NCBI RefSeq assembly: GCF_003149145.1
Contig: NZ_QGDQ01000018.1
Span: 1 to 64,000 of the forward strand
Length of the DNA stretch: 64,000 nt
Source of the DNA: Quadrisphaera granulorum
GTDB lineage: Bacteria > Actinomycetota > Actinomycetes > Actinomycetales > Quadrisphaeraceae
Reading direction: 5' to 3'
Made by a program: the position numbers and the translations under genes. The number at the start of each line of letters is the position of its first letter. The stretch's first letter is position 1. This document shows, piece by piece, positions 43,003-51,500 of the stretch. The notes under the pieces are model-generated. The model worked only from the letters and a program-made list of their open reading frames with translations, was not told the DNA's origin and did no database searches.

Positions 43003-45726
43003 ATGACCACCAGGCCCGATGCCGACTCGACACCCGGGGCCGCGCTCGACGCGTTGCGCCGCGACATCCGCCTCGTCACCACGATGCTGGGCGAGACCCT
43101 GGTTCGCCACGAGGGCCAGGAGCTGCTCGACCTCGTCGAGCGGGTGCGCGCGCACGCCAAGGAGAACACCCTCACCGAGCTTCCGGGCTTCGACCTGGAG
43201 ACGGTGACGCGACTCGTGCGGGCCTTCACCGCCTACTTCCACCTGGCCAACACCACCGAGCAGGTGCACCGCGGCCGCGCGCTGCGCGCCGAGCAGGACG
43301 CCGCCGGCGGCTGGGTGGAGCAGGCGCTCGGCCGGATCGCCGAGGCGGGCGTGGAGGCCACGGAGCTCGCCGCGATCATGGAGCACGTCGCGGTGCGCCC
43401 CGTCTTCACCGCCCACCCCACCGAGGTGGCCCGCCGCTCCACCATCGACAAGCTGCGCCGCGTGGCGTCGCTGCTCGAGGAGCCTGACAGCCCTCGCCGC
43501 ACCCGGCGCCTGTCCGAGGCCGTGGAGCTGCTGTGGCTCACCGACGAGCTGCGCGTGGAGCCGCCGGAGCCGATCGACGAGGCCCGCAACATCGTCTACT
43601 ACCTCGAGGGCCTGTCCCGCGCGGCGCTGCCCGACGTCCTGGAGGAACTGCGCGACCGGCTCGCCGAGCACGGCGTGGCGCTGCCGCCGTCCACCAGCCC
43701 GCTCCGCTTCGGCTCGTGGGTGGGCGGTGACCGCGACGGCAACCCCTTCGTCACCCCGAAGGTCACGCGCGAGGTGCTCGCGCTGCAGGCCAGCCACGGC
43801 ATCCATCTGCTGCGCGCCAAGGTCGACCTGCTGCGCCGCGACCTGTCCGTCAGCGAGGCGGTCAGCCCGGTCTCGCCCGAGCTCGCGGCGCGCACCAAGG
43901 AGCTCATCGAGGCCCTCCCCGAGGTCGAGCCCCGCTACCGCCGTCTCAACGTGCAGGAGCCCTACCGGCTCTTCCTCACGTGCATCGACGTGCGCTTGGC
44001 GCTGACCGAGCAGCGCATCGCGGCGGGTACGGCGCACGTGCCGGGTCGGTGCTACGCCGATGACACCGAGCTGTTGTCCGACCTGCTCCTCCTGCACGAG
44101 TCGGTCAAGGCGCACCAGGGCGACCTGGTCGCCTCCGGTGAGACCGAGCGGCTCGTGCGCACCGTGGCCGCCACCGGCCTCGTGCTCGCCACCCTCGACG
44201 TGCGCGAGCACTCCGCCAAGCACCACGCCGCGGTCGGCGCGCTGCTCGACCGGCTGATCGGTCGCGACGGCGAGCCGACCCGCCCCTACGGCGAGCTGAG
44301 CCAGCCGGAGCGCCTGGAGGTGCTCTCGCGCGAGCTCGCCTCGCCGCGGCCGCTGGCGCTGCCGCCGCTGCCGCTGGAGGGCGAGACCGCCACCACGGCG
44401 GGCGCGTTCGACGCCATCCGCTGGGCGCAGGACTCCCTGGGCCGCCGCGTCGTCGAGAGCTACATCATCTCCATGACGCACGACGCCGACGACGTGTTCG
44501 CCGCCGTCGTCCTGGCCCGCGAGGCCGGCCTGGTGGACCTCACCGCCGGGGTGGCGCGGCTCGACTTCGTGCCGCTGCTGGAGACGGTGGTGGAGCTGGA
44601 GCAGACCGAGCGGATCCTCACCTCGCTGCTGTCGGACCCGTCTTACCGCGAACTCGTGCGCCTGCGCGGTGACGTGCAGGAGCTCATGCTCGGCTACTCC
44701 GACTCCAACAAGGCCGGTGGCATCGCCGCGTCGCAGTGGCAGATCCAGCTGGCGCAGCGCCGCGCCCGCGACGTGGCCCGTCGCTTCGGCGTCAAGCTGC
44801 GCTTCTTCCACGGTCGCGGGGGCTCCGTGGGCCGTGGCGGCGGTCCCACCTACGACGCGATCATGGCGTTGCCCTCGGGCACCGTCGATGGCGAGGTGAA
44901 GATCACCGAGCAGGGCGAGGTCATCAGCGACAAGTACGCGCTGCCGCAGCTGGCCCGGCAGAACCTCGAGCTGACGCTGGCCGCGACCATCGAGGCGAGC
45001 GTGCTGCACCGCACCGACCGCCGCACGCCCGAGCAGGGCCAGCGGTGGGACGCGCTGGTGGACAGCTTCGCCCGCGCCGCGCACGACAGGTACCGGTCGC
45101 TGGTCGAGGCTGACGGGCTGACCCAGTACTTCCTCACCGCCACTCCCGTCGACCTGCTCGGGGCGCTCAACGTGGGCTCGCGCCCGTCCAAGCGCCCCGG
45201 CGGCGGCGGCATCGAAGACCTGCGGGCCATCCCGTGGGTGTTCGGGTGGACCCAGTCGCGCCAGATCGTGCCGGGCTGGTTCGGCGTGGGGTCGGGTCTG
45301 AAGGCCGTCGTCGACGACGACGGCGCCGCGCTCGACGTGCTGCGCGAGATGTACGAGCAGTGGCGCTTCTTCCGCACGTTCCTCGGCAACGTGTCGATGA
45401 CGCTGGTCAAGACCGACCTCGACATCGCCGCCGCGTACGTGGAGCTCGCGCCCGAGCCGCTGCGCGGGCTGCTCGACGTGGTGCGTGAGGAGTTCGACCT
45501 CACGGTGAAGCAGGTGCTCGCCGTCACCGGCGACGCCGCCTTGCTCGACCGGGAGCCGGCGTTGCGCACCACGCTGGAGGTCCGTGAGAACTACCTCGAG
45601 CCGCTGCACCACCTGCAGACCGAGCTGCTGGGCCGTTACCGCCGCGGCGAGACCGACCCGAGCCTGCAGCGCGCGCTGCTGCTCACCATCAACGGCATCG
45701 CCGCGGGGATGCGCAACACGGGCTGA
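43003..45726 (+). CDS. ppc: Phosphoenolpyruvate carboxylase
   Basis: A 907-residue enzyme of full length that carboxylates PEP to oxaloacetate to refill the TCA cycle. The catalytic segments are VFTAHPTEVARRS (His near residue 135), VGGDRDGNPFVT, GYSDSNKAGGIAAS and FHGRGGSVGRGGGPTYDAI, and the C-terminus ends in the usual NTG. ATG 43003 follows a CATATGG element that may be a -10. It is a single gene closed by a strong terminator. Confidence 0.97.
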   Translation: MTTRPDADSTPGAALDALRRDIRLVTTMLGETLVRHEGQELLDLVERVRAHAKENTLTELPGFDLETVTRLVRAFTAYFHLANTTEQVHRGRALRAEQDAAGGWVEQALGRIAEAGVEATELAAIMEHVAVRPVFTAHPTEVARRSTIDKLRRVASLLEEPDSPRRTRRLSEAVELLWLTDELRVEPPEPIDEARNIVYYLEGLSRAALPDVLEELRDRLAEHGVALPPSTSPLRFGSWVGGDRDGNPFVTPKVTREVLALQASHGIHLLRAKVDLLRRDLSVSEAVSPVSPELAARTKELIEALPEVEPRYRRLNVQEPYRLFLTCIDVRLALTEQRIAAGTAHVPGRCYADDTELLSDLLLLHESVKAHQGDLVASGETERLVRTVAATGLVLATLDVREHSAKHHAAVGALLDRLIGRDGEPTRPYGELSQPERLEVLSRELASPRPLALPPLPLEGETATTAGAFDAIRWAQDSLGRRVVESYIISMTHDADDVFAAVVLAREAGLVDLTAGVARLDFVPLLETVVELEQTERILTSLLSDPSYRELVRLRGDVQELMLGYSDSNKAGGIAASQWQIQLAQRRARDVARRFGVKLRFFHGRGGSVGRGGGPTYDAIMALPSGTVDGEVKITEQGEVISDKYALPQLARQNLELTLAATIEASVLHRTDRRTPEQGQRWDALVDSFARAAHDRYRSLVEADGLTQYFLTATPVDLLGALNVGSRPSKRPGGGGIEDLRAIPWVFGWTQSRQIVPGWFGVGSGLKAVVDDDGAALDVLREMYEQWRFFRTFLGNVSMTLVKTDLDIAAAYVELAPEPLRGLLDVVREEFDLTVKQVLAVTGDAALLDREPALRTTLEVRENYLEPLHHLQTELLGRYRRGETDPSLQRALLLTINGIAAGMRNTG

Positions 45727-45745
45727 GCGCCGGGTCGAGCAGCGT

Positions 45746-46243
45746 TTACTCCCGGGGCACCGCCGAGCCGGTGCCCCGGGAGTGCTCGAAGATGATGCTG
45801 GTCCGGGTGGAGGAGACCTCCGGCCGTGTGGACAGTCCGTCGGCCACCAGGTCGCGCAGGGCCGCCGCGTCCGCCGTCGCCACATGCAGGAGGAAGTCTT
45901 CCTCACCCCCAAGGAAGAACACGCTCAGCACGCCCGGTAGGGCCCGGGCGTGCTCGGTGAACTCCCGCAACCTGCCGCGTGCGCCGCCGCGCAGCCGCAC
46001 GGAGACCATCGCCTGCAGCGACGCACCGACGGCGTCGAGGTCGATGGTGGCGTGGTACCCGGTGATGACGCCGCGGCGCTCCAGCTCGCGCAGCCGCACC
46101 GACGCCGTCGACGGCGCGACCCCCGCCTTGCGCGCCAGCTCGGCGCCCGGGGTGCGGGCGTCGCGGCGCAGTGCCTCGACGATCGTCCTGTCGACGTCGG
46201 TGAGAGCTGCCTTGGGTCGACGATTGCTCGGCACAGTGCACAT
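45746..46243 (-). CDS. Lrp/AsnC-family regulator of ald (AldR-like)
   Basis: A 165-residue regulator. The HTH is TPGAELARKAGVAPSTASVRLRELERRG (residues ~31-58, quoted here as AELARKAGVAPSTASVRL). The RAM ligand domain has FFLGGEEDFLLHVATADAAAL. It lies divergent to the alanine dehydrogenase gene, the arrangement known for AldR in mycobacteria, where it activates or represses ald in response to alanine. Start ATG 46243; TAA stop inside the terminator hairpin. Confidence 0.9.
   Translation of the reverse strand: MCTVPSNRRPKAALTDVDRTIVEALRRDARTPGAELARKAGVAPSTASVRLRELERRGVITGYHATIDLDAVGASLQAMVSVRLRGGARGRLREFTEHARALPGVLSVFFLGGEEDFLLHVATADAAALRDLVADGLSTRPEVSSTRTSIIFEHSRGTGSAVPRE
45748..45783. terminator. 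Bidirectional terminator between ppc and the Lrp gene
   Basis: A perfect 15-bp stem (45748-45762 with 45769-45783) and a 6-base loop. It starts on the last base of the Lrp-type stop codon, so nearly the whole hairpin is also the 3' coding end of that gene. Confidence 0.8.
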
Positions 46244-46295
46244 TCTCGCGAAGATTCGTCACGGTCTCTCCTGACGAGCCGAGCATCCTGCGAGA
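46244..46295. promoter_or_regulatory. Probable AldR binding sites
   Basis: TCTCGC (46244-46249) and GCGAGA (46290-46295) form inverted half-sites about 40 bp apart in the 104-bp gap. The extended forms are (C/T)GCGAGA(A/T)T. Widely spaced half-sites suit an Lrp-type oligomer wrapping DNA between the divergent genes. Confidence 0.45.
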
Positions 46296-46347
46296 TTTGG
46301 CAGCGGTCAGCACCGAGCGGGTCGGTGCGTTGAGCAGGAGGTCTGGC

Positions 46348-47478
46348 GTGTCGTCTGCACCGCTCGTCATCGGGGTCCCCACCGAGGTCAAGGACAACGA
46401 GAACCGCGTGGCGCTCCAGCCCGACGGTGCCGCCGAGCTCGTCCACCACGGCCACCGGGTAGTCGTGCAGGCCGGCGCCGGCGCGGGGTCGCGCTTCAGC
46501 GATGCCGAGTTCGTCGCCGCGGGTGCCGAGGTCGTGGACGGCGCCGACGCCGTCTTCGCTGCGGCCGACCTCATCGTCAAGGTCAAGGAGCCCGTCCCCG
46601 CCGAGTACCACCGCTTCCGCGAGGGCCAGCAGCTGTTCACCTACCTGCACGCTGCGGCTGACCGCTCGCTCACCGACTTCCTGCTCGACAAGCGCATCGA
46701 CTCCATCGCCTACGAGACGGTCCAGACCCCTGACGGTCGCCTGCCGCTGCTGACGCCCATGAGCGAGGTCGCCGGGCGCATGGCCGTGCAGGCCGCCGCG
46801 CACCACCTCGAGAGCCCCGCGGGCGGGTCGGGCGTGCTGCTGGGCGGCGTCCCAGGTACCCCGGCGGCCAAGGTCACCATCATCGGCGGCGGCGTCTCGG
46901 GCACCGAGGCCGCCAAGATCGCCGTCGGCATGCGCGCCATCGTGAGGGTCTTCGACACCAACCCGTCGCGACTGGCGTACCTGTCCGATGTCTTCGAGGG
47001 CCGCCTCGACCTCGTGACGCCCAACCGCACGCGCCTGGCCCAGTACGTCGCGGAGTCGGACGTGCTCATCGGCGCCGTCCTCGTGCCCGGTGCCAAGGCG
47101 CCCAAGCTCGTGAGCCGGGAGATGATCGCCGCCATGCGACCCGGCAGCGTCGCCGTCGACATCGCCATCGACCAGGGCGGGTGCTTCGAGACCAGCCGCC
47201 CCACCACGCACGCGAACCCGACCTACGTCGAGGAGGGTGTCGTCCACTACTGCGTGGCCAACATCCCCGGAGCCGTCGCTCGCACGTCCACCCTCGCGCT
47301 GACCTCCGCGACCCTGCCGCACCTGGTCACGGTCGCCGCCCACGGCGTACGCGGTGCCGCGAAGACCTCGCCGGTGCTGGCCAAGGGCCTGACCACGCTC
47401 GGAGGGCAGCTGGTCAGCGCGCCCGTCGCGGCAGCGCACGGTCTGCCGCTCGGTGACGCGGCGGCACTGCTCGCCTGA
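46348..47478 (+). CDS. ald: Alanine dehydrogenase
   Basis: A 376-residue NAD-dependent enzyme interconverting alanine and pyruvate plus ammonia. Family features are IGVPTEVKDNENRVAL at the N-terminus, KVKEPVPAEYHRF (substrate Lys/Glu region), the nucleotide-binding GGGVSGTEAAKIAVGM and VDIAIDQGGCFETSRPTTH. AGGAGG (46336-46341) fixes GTG 46348. It is divergent from the AldR-like gene, which probably controls it by alanine level. Confidence 0.95.
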   Translation: MSSAPLVIGVPTEVKDNENRVALQPDGAAELVHHGHRVVVQAGAGAGSRFSDAEFVAAGAEVVDGADAVFAAADLIVKVKEPVPAEYHRFREGQQLFTYLHAAADRSLTDFLLDKRIDSIAYETVQTPDGRLPLLTPMSEVAGRMAVQAAAHHLESPAGGSGVLLGGVPGTPAAKVTIIGGGVSGTEAAKIAVGMRAIVRVFDTNPSRLAYLSDVFEGRLDLVTPNRTRLAQYVAESDVLIGAVLVPGAKAPKLVSREMIAAMRPGSVAVDIAIDQGGCFETSRPTTHANPTYVEEGVVHYCVANIPGAVARTSTLALTSATLPHLVTVAAHGVRGAAKTSPVLAKGLTTLGGQLVSAPVAAAHGLPLGDAAALLA

Positions 47479-47482
47479 CCCC

Positions 47483-47510
47483 TCAAGGGCGGGTGTCTCC
47501 CTTCCGATGG
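47483..47510 (+). promoter_or_regulatory. FliA/WhiG-type promoter of the chemoreceptor gene
   Basis: TCAA (47483-47486), 16 bases, TCCGATGG (47503-47510), ten bases before GTG 47521. It resembles the motility-sigma consensus and the element at 39708, though the spacing is one base longer and it is very near the start codon. Confidence 0.4.
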
Positions 47511-47520
47511 ACGAGGTGCA

Positions 47521-49152
47521 GTGGAGACCAGCGCTGCTCCCGGTTCGTCCCCCAGGAGGGACTCCGTGCTCGCTCGCCTCGCTGATCTCAAGATCGCCAC
47601 CAAGCTGTACCTCGGGTTCGGGGTGGTGTGCGCCCTGCTCCTCGTGATCAGTGGCCTTGGCCTCGTGCGACTCGGGGAGGCGCAGGCGAACCTCGAGGAG
47701 CTGGCCGCGAGCGGGGTGGTGTCGGTGGACACCGCCGGACGGACGGCGGCGGCCTTCCAGCTCGCCCGGTTCGACCTCGCCAACGCCGCTCTCGTCTCCG
47801 ACACCGCGGGAACCGAGAAGTCCCTGCAGGCGCTCGACGCCGATCAGCAGGCCATCGACGAGGCCTGGCAGGGCTACCTCGCCAGCTCCCCCTCGACCAC
47901 GCAGGCCCAGCGCGACGCCTTCAGCACGCCGCTGGCCGCGTGGCGCACCGGAGTGCAACAGGTCGTCCCGCTGGCGCGCGCCAAGGACCTGCAGGGCTTC
48001 GTCGAGCTGCGCGCTCGGACGGTGGTGCCCCCGGCGACGGAAGCCCTGGCTGCGCTGACCGACATCTCGAAGACCGAGCGGGAGGCCGCCGCCAGGATGG
48101 CCGCCCACGGAGCCGCGGCTCACCGCTCGGCTGTCGTCGTCGTCGTGACCTGCACCGTGCTGGCCCTCGCGCTGGCAGCTGCGATCGCGGTGATCGCCGC
48201 GCGCTCGGTGAGCCGGCCGCTGGCCAAGGTGCTCGCCGCTGTGGTCGGGCTCGCCCAGGGCCGTCTGGACCAGCGAGTCGGCTTGCGCACTCGTGACGAG
48301 GTGGGGCAGCTGGCCGCGGCGACCGACGCGTCTCTGGAATCGCTGTCGGCTGCCATGCGGGAGATCGACGCCGAGGCGCGGTCCCTGTCGGCCTCCTCCA
48401 GCACGCTGAGCGGTGTCTCCGCGCAGCTGGCCACCGGCGCGCAGGAAGCTGCCGCGCAGACGGTGGTCGTGGCCGCGGCCTCCGAGGAGGTCACCGTCTC
48501 CATCTCCACGGTCGCTGCCGCCGGTGAGGAGATGACGGCCGCCATCGCCCAGATCGCCTCTGCCACGAGCGAGGCGTCGCAGATGGCGTCCTCGGCGGTG
48601 GCGGCCGCCGGGGCCGCTGGCGGGGCGATCGAGCGGCTGGGGGTGTCCAGCAGGGAGATCGGCGACGTCGTCAAGCTCATCACGAGCATCGCCGAGCAGA
48701 CCAACCTGCTGGCGCTCAACGCCACCATCGAAGCTGCCCGCGCCGGAGAGCTCGGCAAGGGCTTCGCGGTGGTGGCCGGGGAGGTCAAGGAGCTCGCGCG
48801 GCAGACTGCGCAGGCCACCGAGGACATCACCGCCAAGGTGAGCGCCACTCAGGGTGACGCGGCGGCAGCAGCCTCCGCGGTCAGCGGCATCGCGGACGTC
48901 ATCGCCAGGATCGACGAGGTGCAGGCGACCATCGCGGCAGCGGTGGAGGAGCAGTCGGCCACCACGTCGGAGATGGTCAGGAACGTCACCGAGATCTCCA
49001 CCGGGTCGTCGCAGATCTCCGTAAACGTGTCGGACATCGCTGCCGGTACTGAGCGCAGTCGGGAGTCCGCAGGGCACACCGCGGAGACGGCCAACTCGCT
49101 GGCAACCTCGGCGACGCGGCTCCAAGCGCTCACCGGGCGGTTCACCGTCTGA
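47521..49152 (+). CDS. Methyl-accepting chemotaxis protein
   Basis: A 543-residue receptor. TM1 is at ~30-50, a helical extracytoplasmic sensor at ~52-200, TM2 at ~203-225, then a HAMP domain ([20 protein letters not shown]) and a long signalling coiled coil with the hairpin tip [19 protein letters not shown] followed by [18 protein letters not shown]. It reports to CheA/CheW. The ligand is unknown. GTG 47521 is the start. No che genes are in the window, so they lie elsewhere. Confidence 0.93.
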   Translation: METSAAPGSSPRRDSVLARLADLKIATKLYLGFGVVCALLLVISGLGLVRLGEAQANLEELAASGVVSVDTAGRTAAAFQLARFDLANAALVSDTAGTEKSLQALDADQQAIDEAWQGYLASSPSTTQAQRDAFSTPLAAWRTGVQQVVPLARAKDLQGFVELRARTVVPPATEALAALTDISKTEREAAARMAAHGAAAHRSAVVVVVTCTVLALALAAAIAVIAARSVSRPLAKVLAAVVGLAQGRLDQRVGLRTRDEVGQLAAATDASLESLSAAMREIDAEARSLSASSSTLSGVSAQLATGAQEAAAQTVVVAAASEEVTVSISTVAAAGEEMTAAIAQIASATSEASQMASSAVAAAGAAGGAIERLGVSSREIGDVVKLITSIAEQTNLLALNATIEAARAGELGKGFAVVAGEVKELARQTAQATEDITAKVSATQGDAAAAASAVSGIADVIARIDEVQATIAAAVEEQSATTSEMVRNVTEISTGSSQISVNVSDIAAGTERSRESAGHTAETANSLATSATRLQALTGRFTV

Positions 49153-49193
49153 GGACGGCACGCCGGCGCCACGGTGCGTGGCGTGGCGTGGCT

Positions 49194-49215
49194 GGGCCGG
49201 GCTGGGCTGGGCGGG
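49194..49215 (+). other. G-quadruplex-forming motif
   Basis: Five GGG runs (49194-49196, 49199-49201, 49204-49206, 49209-49211, 49213-49215) are separated by 1-2 bases, just upstream of the LOV-phosphatase promoter. Such short loops favour a stable intrastrand quadruplex. Confidence 0.5.
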
Positions 49216-49249
49216 AGTTTCTCGGGGCGCTGCTCGGAGCGCTCCCGTC

Positions 49250-49255
49250 TAGCCT
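49250..49255 (+). promoter_or_regulatory. Leaderless -10 element of the LOV-phosphatase gene
   Basis: TAGCCT, then six bases, then GTG 49262. There is no Shine-Dalgarno, so transcription and translation probably start together. No clear -35 is seen. Confidence 0.5.
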
Positions 49256-49261
49256 GACCAG

Positions 49262-50743
49262 GTGTCGACCGACCGCGCCGGGCTGATCGCCTGGTCCCAG
49301 CGCTGGTCGGTCAGCTCCGGCGCGGTCGAGGCCGTGCTCGACCGTCTCGACGCCGGTCCCGCCGTCCCGCCCTTCACCGGGCTCCCGCACGACGCCCGCC
49401 GCGAGCTCGTTCGTCTCCCGCTCGCGGCGCTGTCCCAGCTGCGCGAGCTCACCGACGCGGACCCCGCCGCTCACCGTGCCAGCGCGCTCGTACCGGGCCG
49501 CGCCCCGGCCGCGGCCTGGTCGGTGCTGGACGCGGTCGACCAGGCCGTCTGCGTCGCCGACATGCGCGCTCCCGACGCGCCGATCGTCTACGTCAACCCG
49601 GCGTTCACACGCACCACCGGCTATCACGAGGAGGAGGTGCTCGGACGCAACTGCCGCTTCCTTCACGACGGGCTGCTCGACCCCTCCGCGAACGCCGAGC
49701 TCGACGCGCTCGGCACGAGCTCCACCGAGGTGGCCGCCGCCGTGCAGCGCATCCGCGAGCTGCTGGCCGCGGGGGAGGCGGGGGAGGTCGTCCTCGTCAA
49801 CCGGCACGCCGACGGGCACGTGTTCGTCAACGAGCTGGCGCTCTCACCGGTGATGGGTGCCGATGGCGCCCCGAGGCACTACGTGGCGGTGCAGCGCGAC
49901 GTGACGTCGTACGCGGTGGTCCGCCGCGCCCGCGCGGCCCTGGCCGACGAGCTCGACCAGACCGCCCGCGCCGTCCAGGCCAGCCTCGTGCCGAGCACGC
50001 TGCCCGACCTGACGGGGTGGACGGTAGCCACCGGGTACCAGCCGGCCACGCGCGCCGACGGTGAGCGCGGTGCCGTCAGCGGCGACTTCTTCGACGTCTT
50101 CGCCGGCCCCGCCGGCGCGGGCGGTTCCTGGTACGCCGTCATCGGCGACGTCTCCGGCCGCGGCCCGCGTGCAGCGGCGAGCACGAGCGCCCTGCGCTGG
50201 TCGCTGCGCGGCGCGGCCACCACCCACCACGACCCCGCCGCGCTGCTGCACGCCGTGGGCGACGCCGTGCACGAGCAGCTGGGCGACAGGTTCGCCACCA
50301 TGGCAGCACTCGCGCTGCCCCTTACCGAGGCTGGCGGCGAGACTCATGGCGAGATCGACGTCGTCGTCTCGCTCGCGCTGGCCGGCCACCCGCAGCCCGT
50401 CCTGCTCCCTGCCAGCGGGCCTCCGCGCCTGGTGGGGCTGGCCGGGACGCTGCTGGGGCCCTTCGCCGACATCGCGGTGGAGCAGGAGCAGCTCACGGTG
50501 GGGCCAGGGGATCAGCTCGTCCTCTACACCGACGGGGTCACCGAGGCCACGGACGCCCGTGGGCGTCAGCTGGGGGAGCAGGGTCTCCTCGAGGTGCTGG
50601 CGGGGCTCGCGGAGTCCGAGCGCACGTGCCCCGACGCTGCTCAGCGCACCGTGGCGGCGGTGACCGCTGCCGTCACCGAGCACGTCGCCGGGGGTCCCGT
50701 CGACGACCTCACGCTCCTCGTCGTCGCCAGGCCCGCCGGCTGA
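49262..50743 (+). CDS. LOV blue-light sensor fused to PP2C phosphatase
   Basis: A 493-residue protein. Residues ~90-225 form a PAS domain of the LOV type with the flavin-reactive Cys131 in GRNCRFL, plus YVNPAFTRTTGY before it. A 12-residue insertion sits after the Cys. Residues ~245-490 are a SpoIIE/RsbU-type PP2C phosphatase (SGDFFDVF, VIGDVSGRGPRAAA, VLYTDGVTEATD, DDLTLLVV). It likely dephosphorylates an anti-sigma antagonist when light-activated. A STAS protein without the phospho-Ser is encoded at 38656, but its true partner may be elsewhere. Confidence 0.88.
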   Translation: MSTDRAGLIAWSQRWSVSSGAVEAVLDRLDAGPAVPPFTGLPHDARRELVRLPLAALSQLRELTDADPAAHRASALVPGRAPAAAWSVLDAVDQAVCVADMRAPDAPIVYVNPAFTRTTGYHEEEVLGRNCRFLHDGLLDPSANAELDALGTSSTEVAAAVQRIRELLAAGEAGEVVLVNRHADGHVFVNELALSPVMGADGAPRHYVAVQRDVTSYAVVRRARAALADELDQTARAVQASLVPSTLPDLTGWTVATGYQPATRADGERGAVSGDFFDVFAGPAGAGGSWYAVIGDVSGRGPRAAASTSALRWSLRGAATTHHDPAALLHAVGDAVHEQLGDRFATMAALALPLTEAGGETHGEIDVVVSLALAGHPQPVLLPASGPPRLVGLAGTLLGPFADIAVEQEQLTVGPGDQLVLYTDGVTEATDARGRQLGEQGLLEVLAGLAESERTCPDAAQRTVAAVTAAVTEHVAGGPVDDLTLLVVARPAG

Positions 50744-50753
50744 GCCGGGCGTC

Positions 50754-51395
50754 GTGACCACGGACTGGGCGCGCGACCTCGACGACCTCGACGACGAGGG
50801 CGATGATCACGACGACGACGGCGAGCGGCCTGACGGCGTGCGCCGTCGACGGTTCGTCCTGGCGGGTGCCTTGGTCGGCGCGGCGCTGCTCGGCGCCGTG
50901 CTGGGCACCGTCCACGCGAACGCGCGTGCCGAGCAGACCGAGCGAGCCCTGCGCCTGGACTCCGCGCTGCGTACGGGAGCGGTGGGTCTGGACGGAGACC
51001 TCGCGACCGTCGGCGCCGAGCGCCTGGCGACCCTGTCCGTGCCCCTGGCCAACATCTCCGCGACGACCGTCACCGCCGAGCTCGTCGCCGTCGACGCTCC
51101 GCACCTCGGGCCCCTCCGAGTCCCCGGCGGTGAGGGCGGCGGGCTCTCGGCCGTGGCCCTGGCGCCTGGCAGCAGCCTGCCCGTCACGGCGACGGCCGCG
51201 GTGCGGTGCGAGGAGGTGCCCGAGCCCGACCCCTTCGACCGTCTGCGCCCCGGCGCGCTCACGCCGGCGGCCGTCGTCGTCGACGTCGTCTCCGCAGACG
51301 ACCACGTGCGTCGTGGGGTGCGCCTGGCACTCACGGACGACGAGGCGCTGCAGCTGGCGGAGGCACTGTCGTCCGCCTGCCATCCCCTGTCGTGA
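50754..51395 (+). CDS. Membrane-anchored hypothetical protein, paralogue A
   Basis: A 213-residue protein. It has an acidic N-terminus (DLDDLDDEGDDHDDDGE), one membrane helix (~34-52, FVLAGALVGAALLGAVLGT) and an outer beta-rich domain with two Cys (RCEEVP and SSACHP). The domain closely resembles that of the next gene (VHANARAEQTERALRLDSAL against AHANARAAQAERTLRLDTAL). GTG 50754 is 11 bp after the LOV-phosphatase stop, so it may be co-transcribed. The family is not recognised. Confidence 0.65.
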   Translation: MTTDWARDLDDLDDEGDDHDDDGERPDGVRRRRFVLAGALVGAALLGAVLGTVHANARAEQTERALRLDSALRTGAVGLDGDLATVGAERLATLSVPLANISATTVTAELVAVDAPHLGPLRVPGGEGGGLSAVALAPGSSLPVTATAAVRCEEVPEPDPFDRLRPGALTPAAVVVDVVSADDHVRRGVRLALTDDEALQLAEALSSACHPLS

Positions 51396-51488
51396 TCACT
51401 GAAGGACGGCGGGGGCAGCCCCTAGCGGGGGTGACCTGCTGCCAGATCCACCTGAGGCGTCTCACCTTCGACGACGCCGGTGCGCAGC

Positions 51489-51494
51489 TAGGGT
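51489..51494 (+). promoter_or_regulatory. Leaderless -10 element of paralogue B
   Basis: TAGGGT followed by six bases and GTG 51501. TTCGAC (51467-51472), 16 bp upstream of it, could serve as the -35. Confidence 0.45.
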
Positions 51495-51500
51495 CCGGAC

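Noticed and set aside
42205-45912. Very long minus-strand open frame opposite ppc and the HDOD gene
   Set aside because: It is the complement of well-conserved genes; the translation is rich in Gly, Arg, His and Gln with no domain, a usual by-product of high GC.
45925-49161. 1078-codon minus-strand frame opposite ald and the chemoreceptor
   Set aside because: Both plus-strand genes have clear family motifs; the opposite frame is compositional noise.
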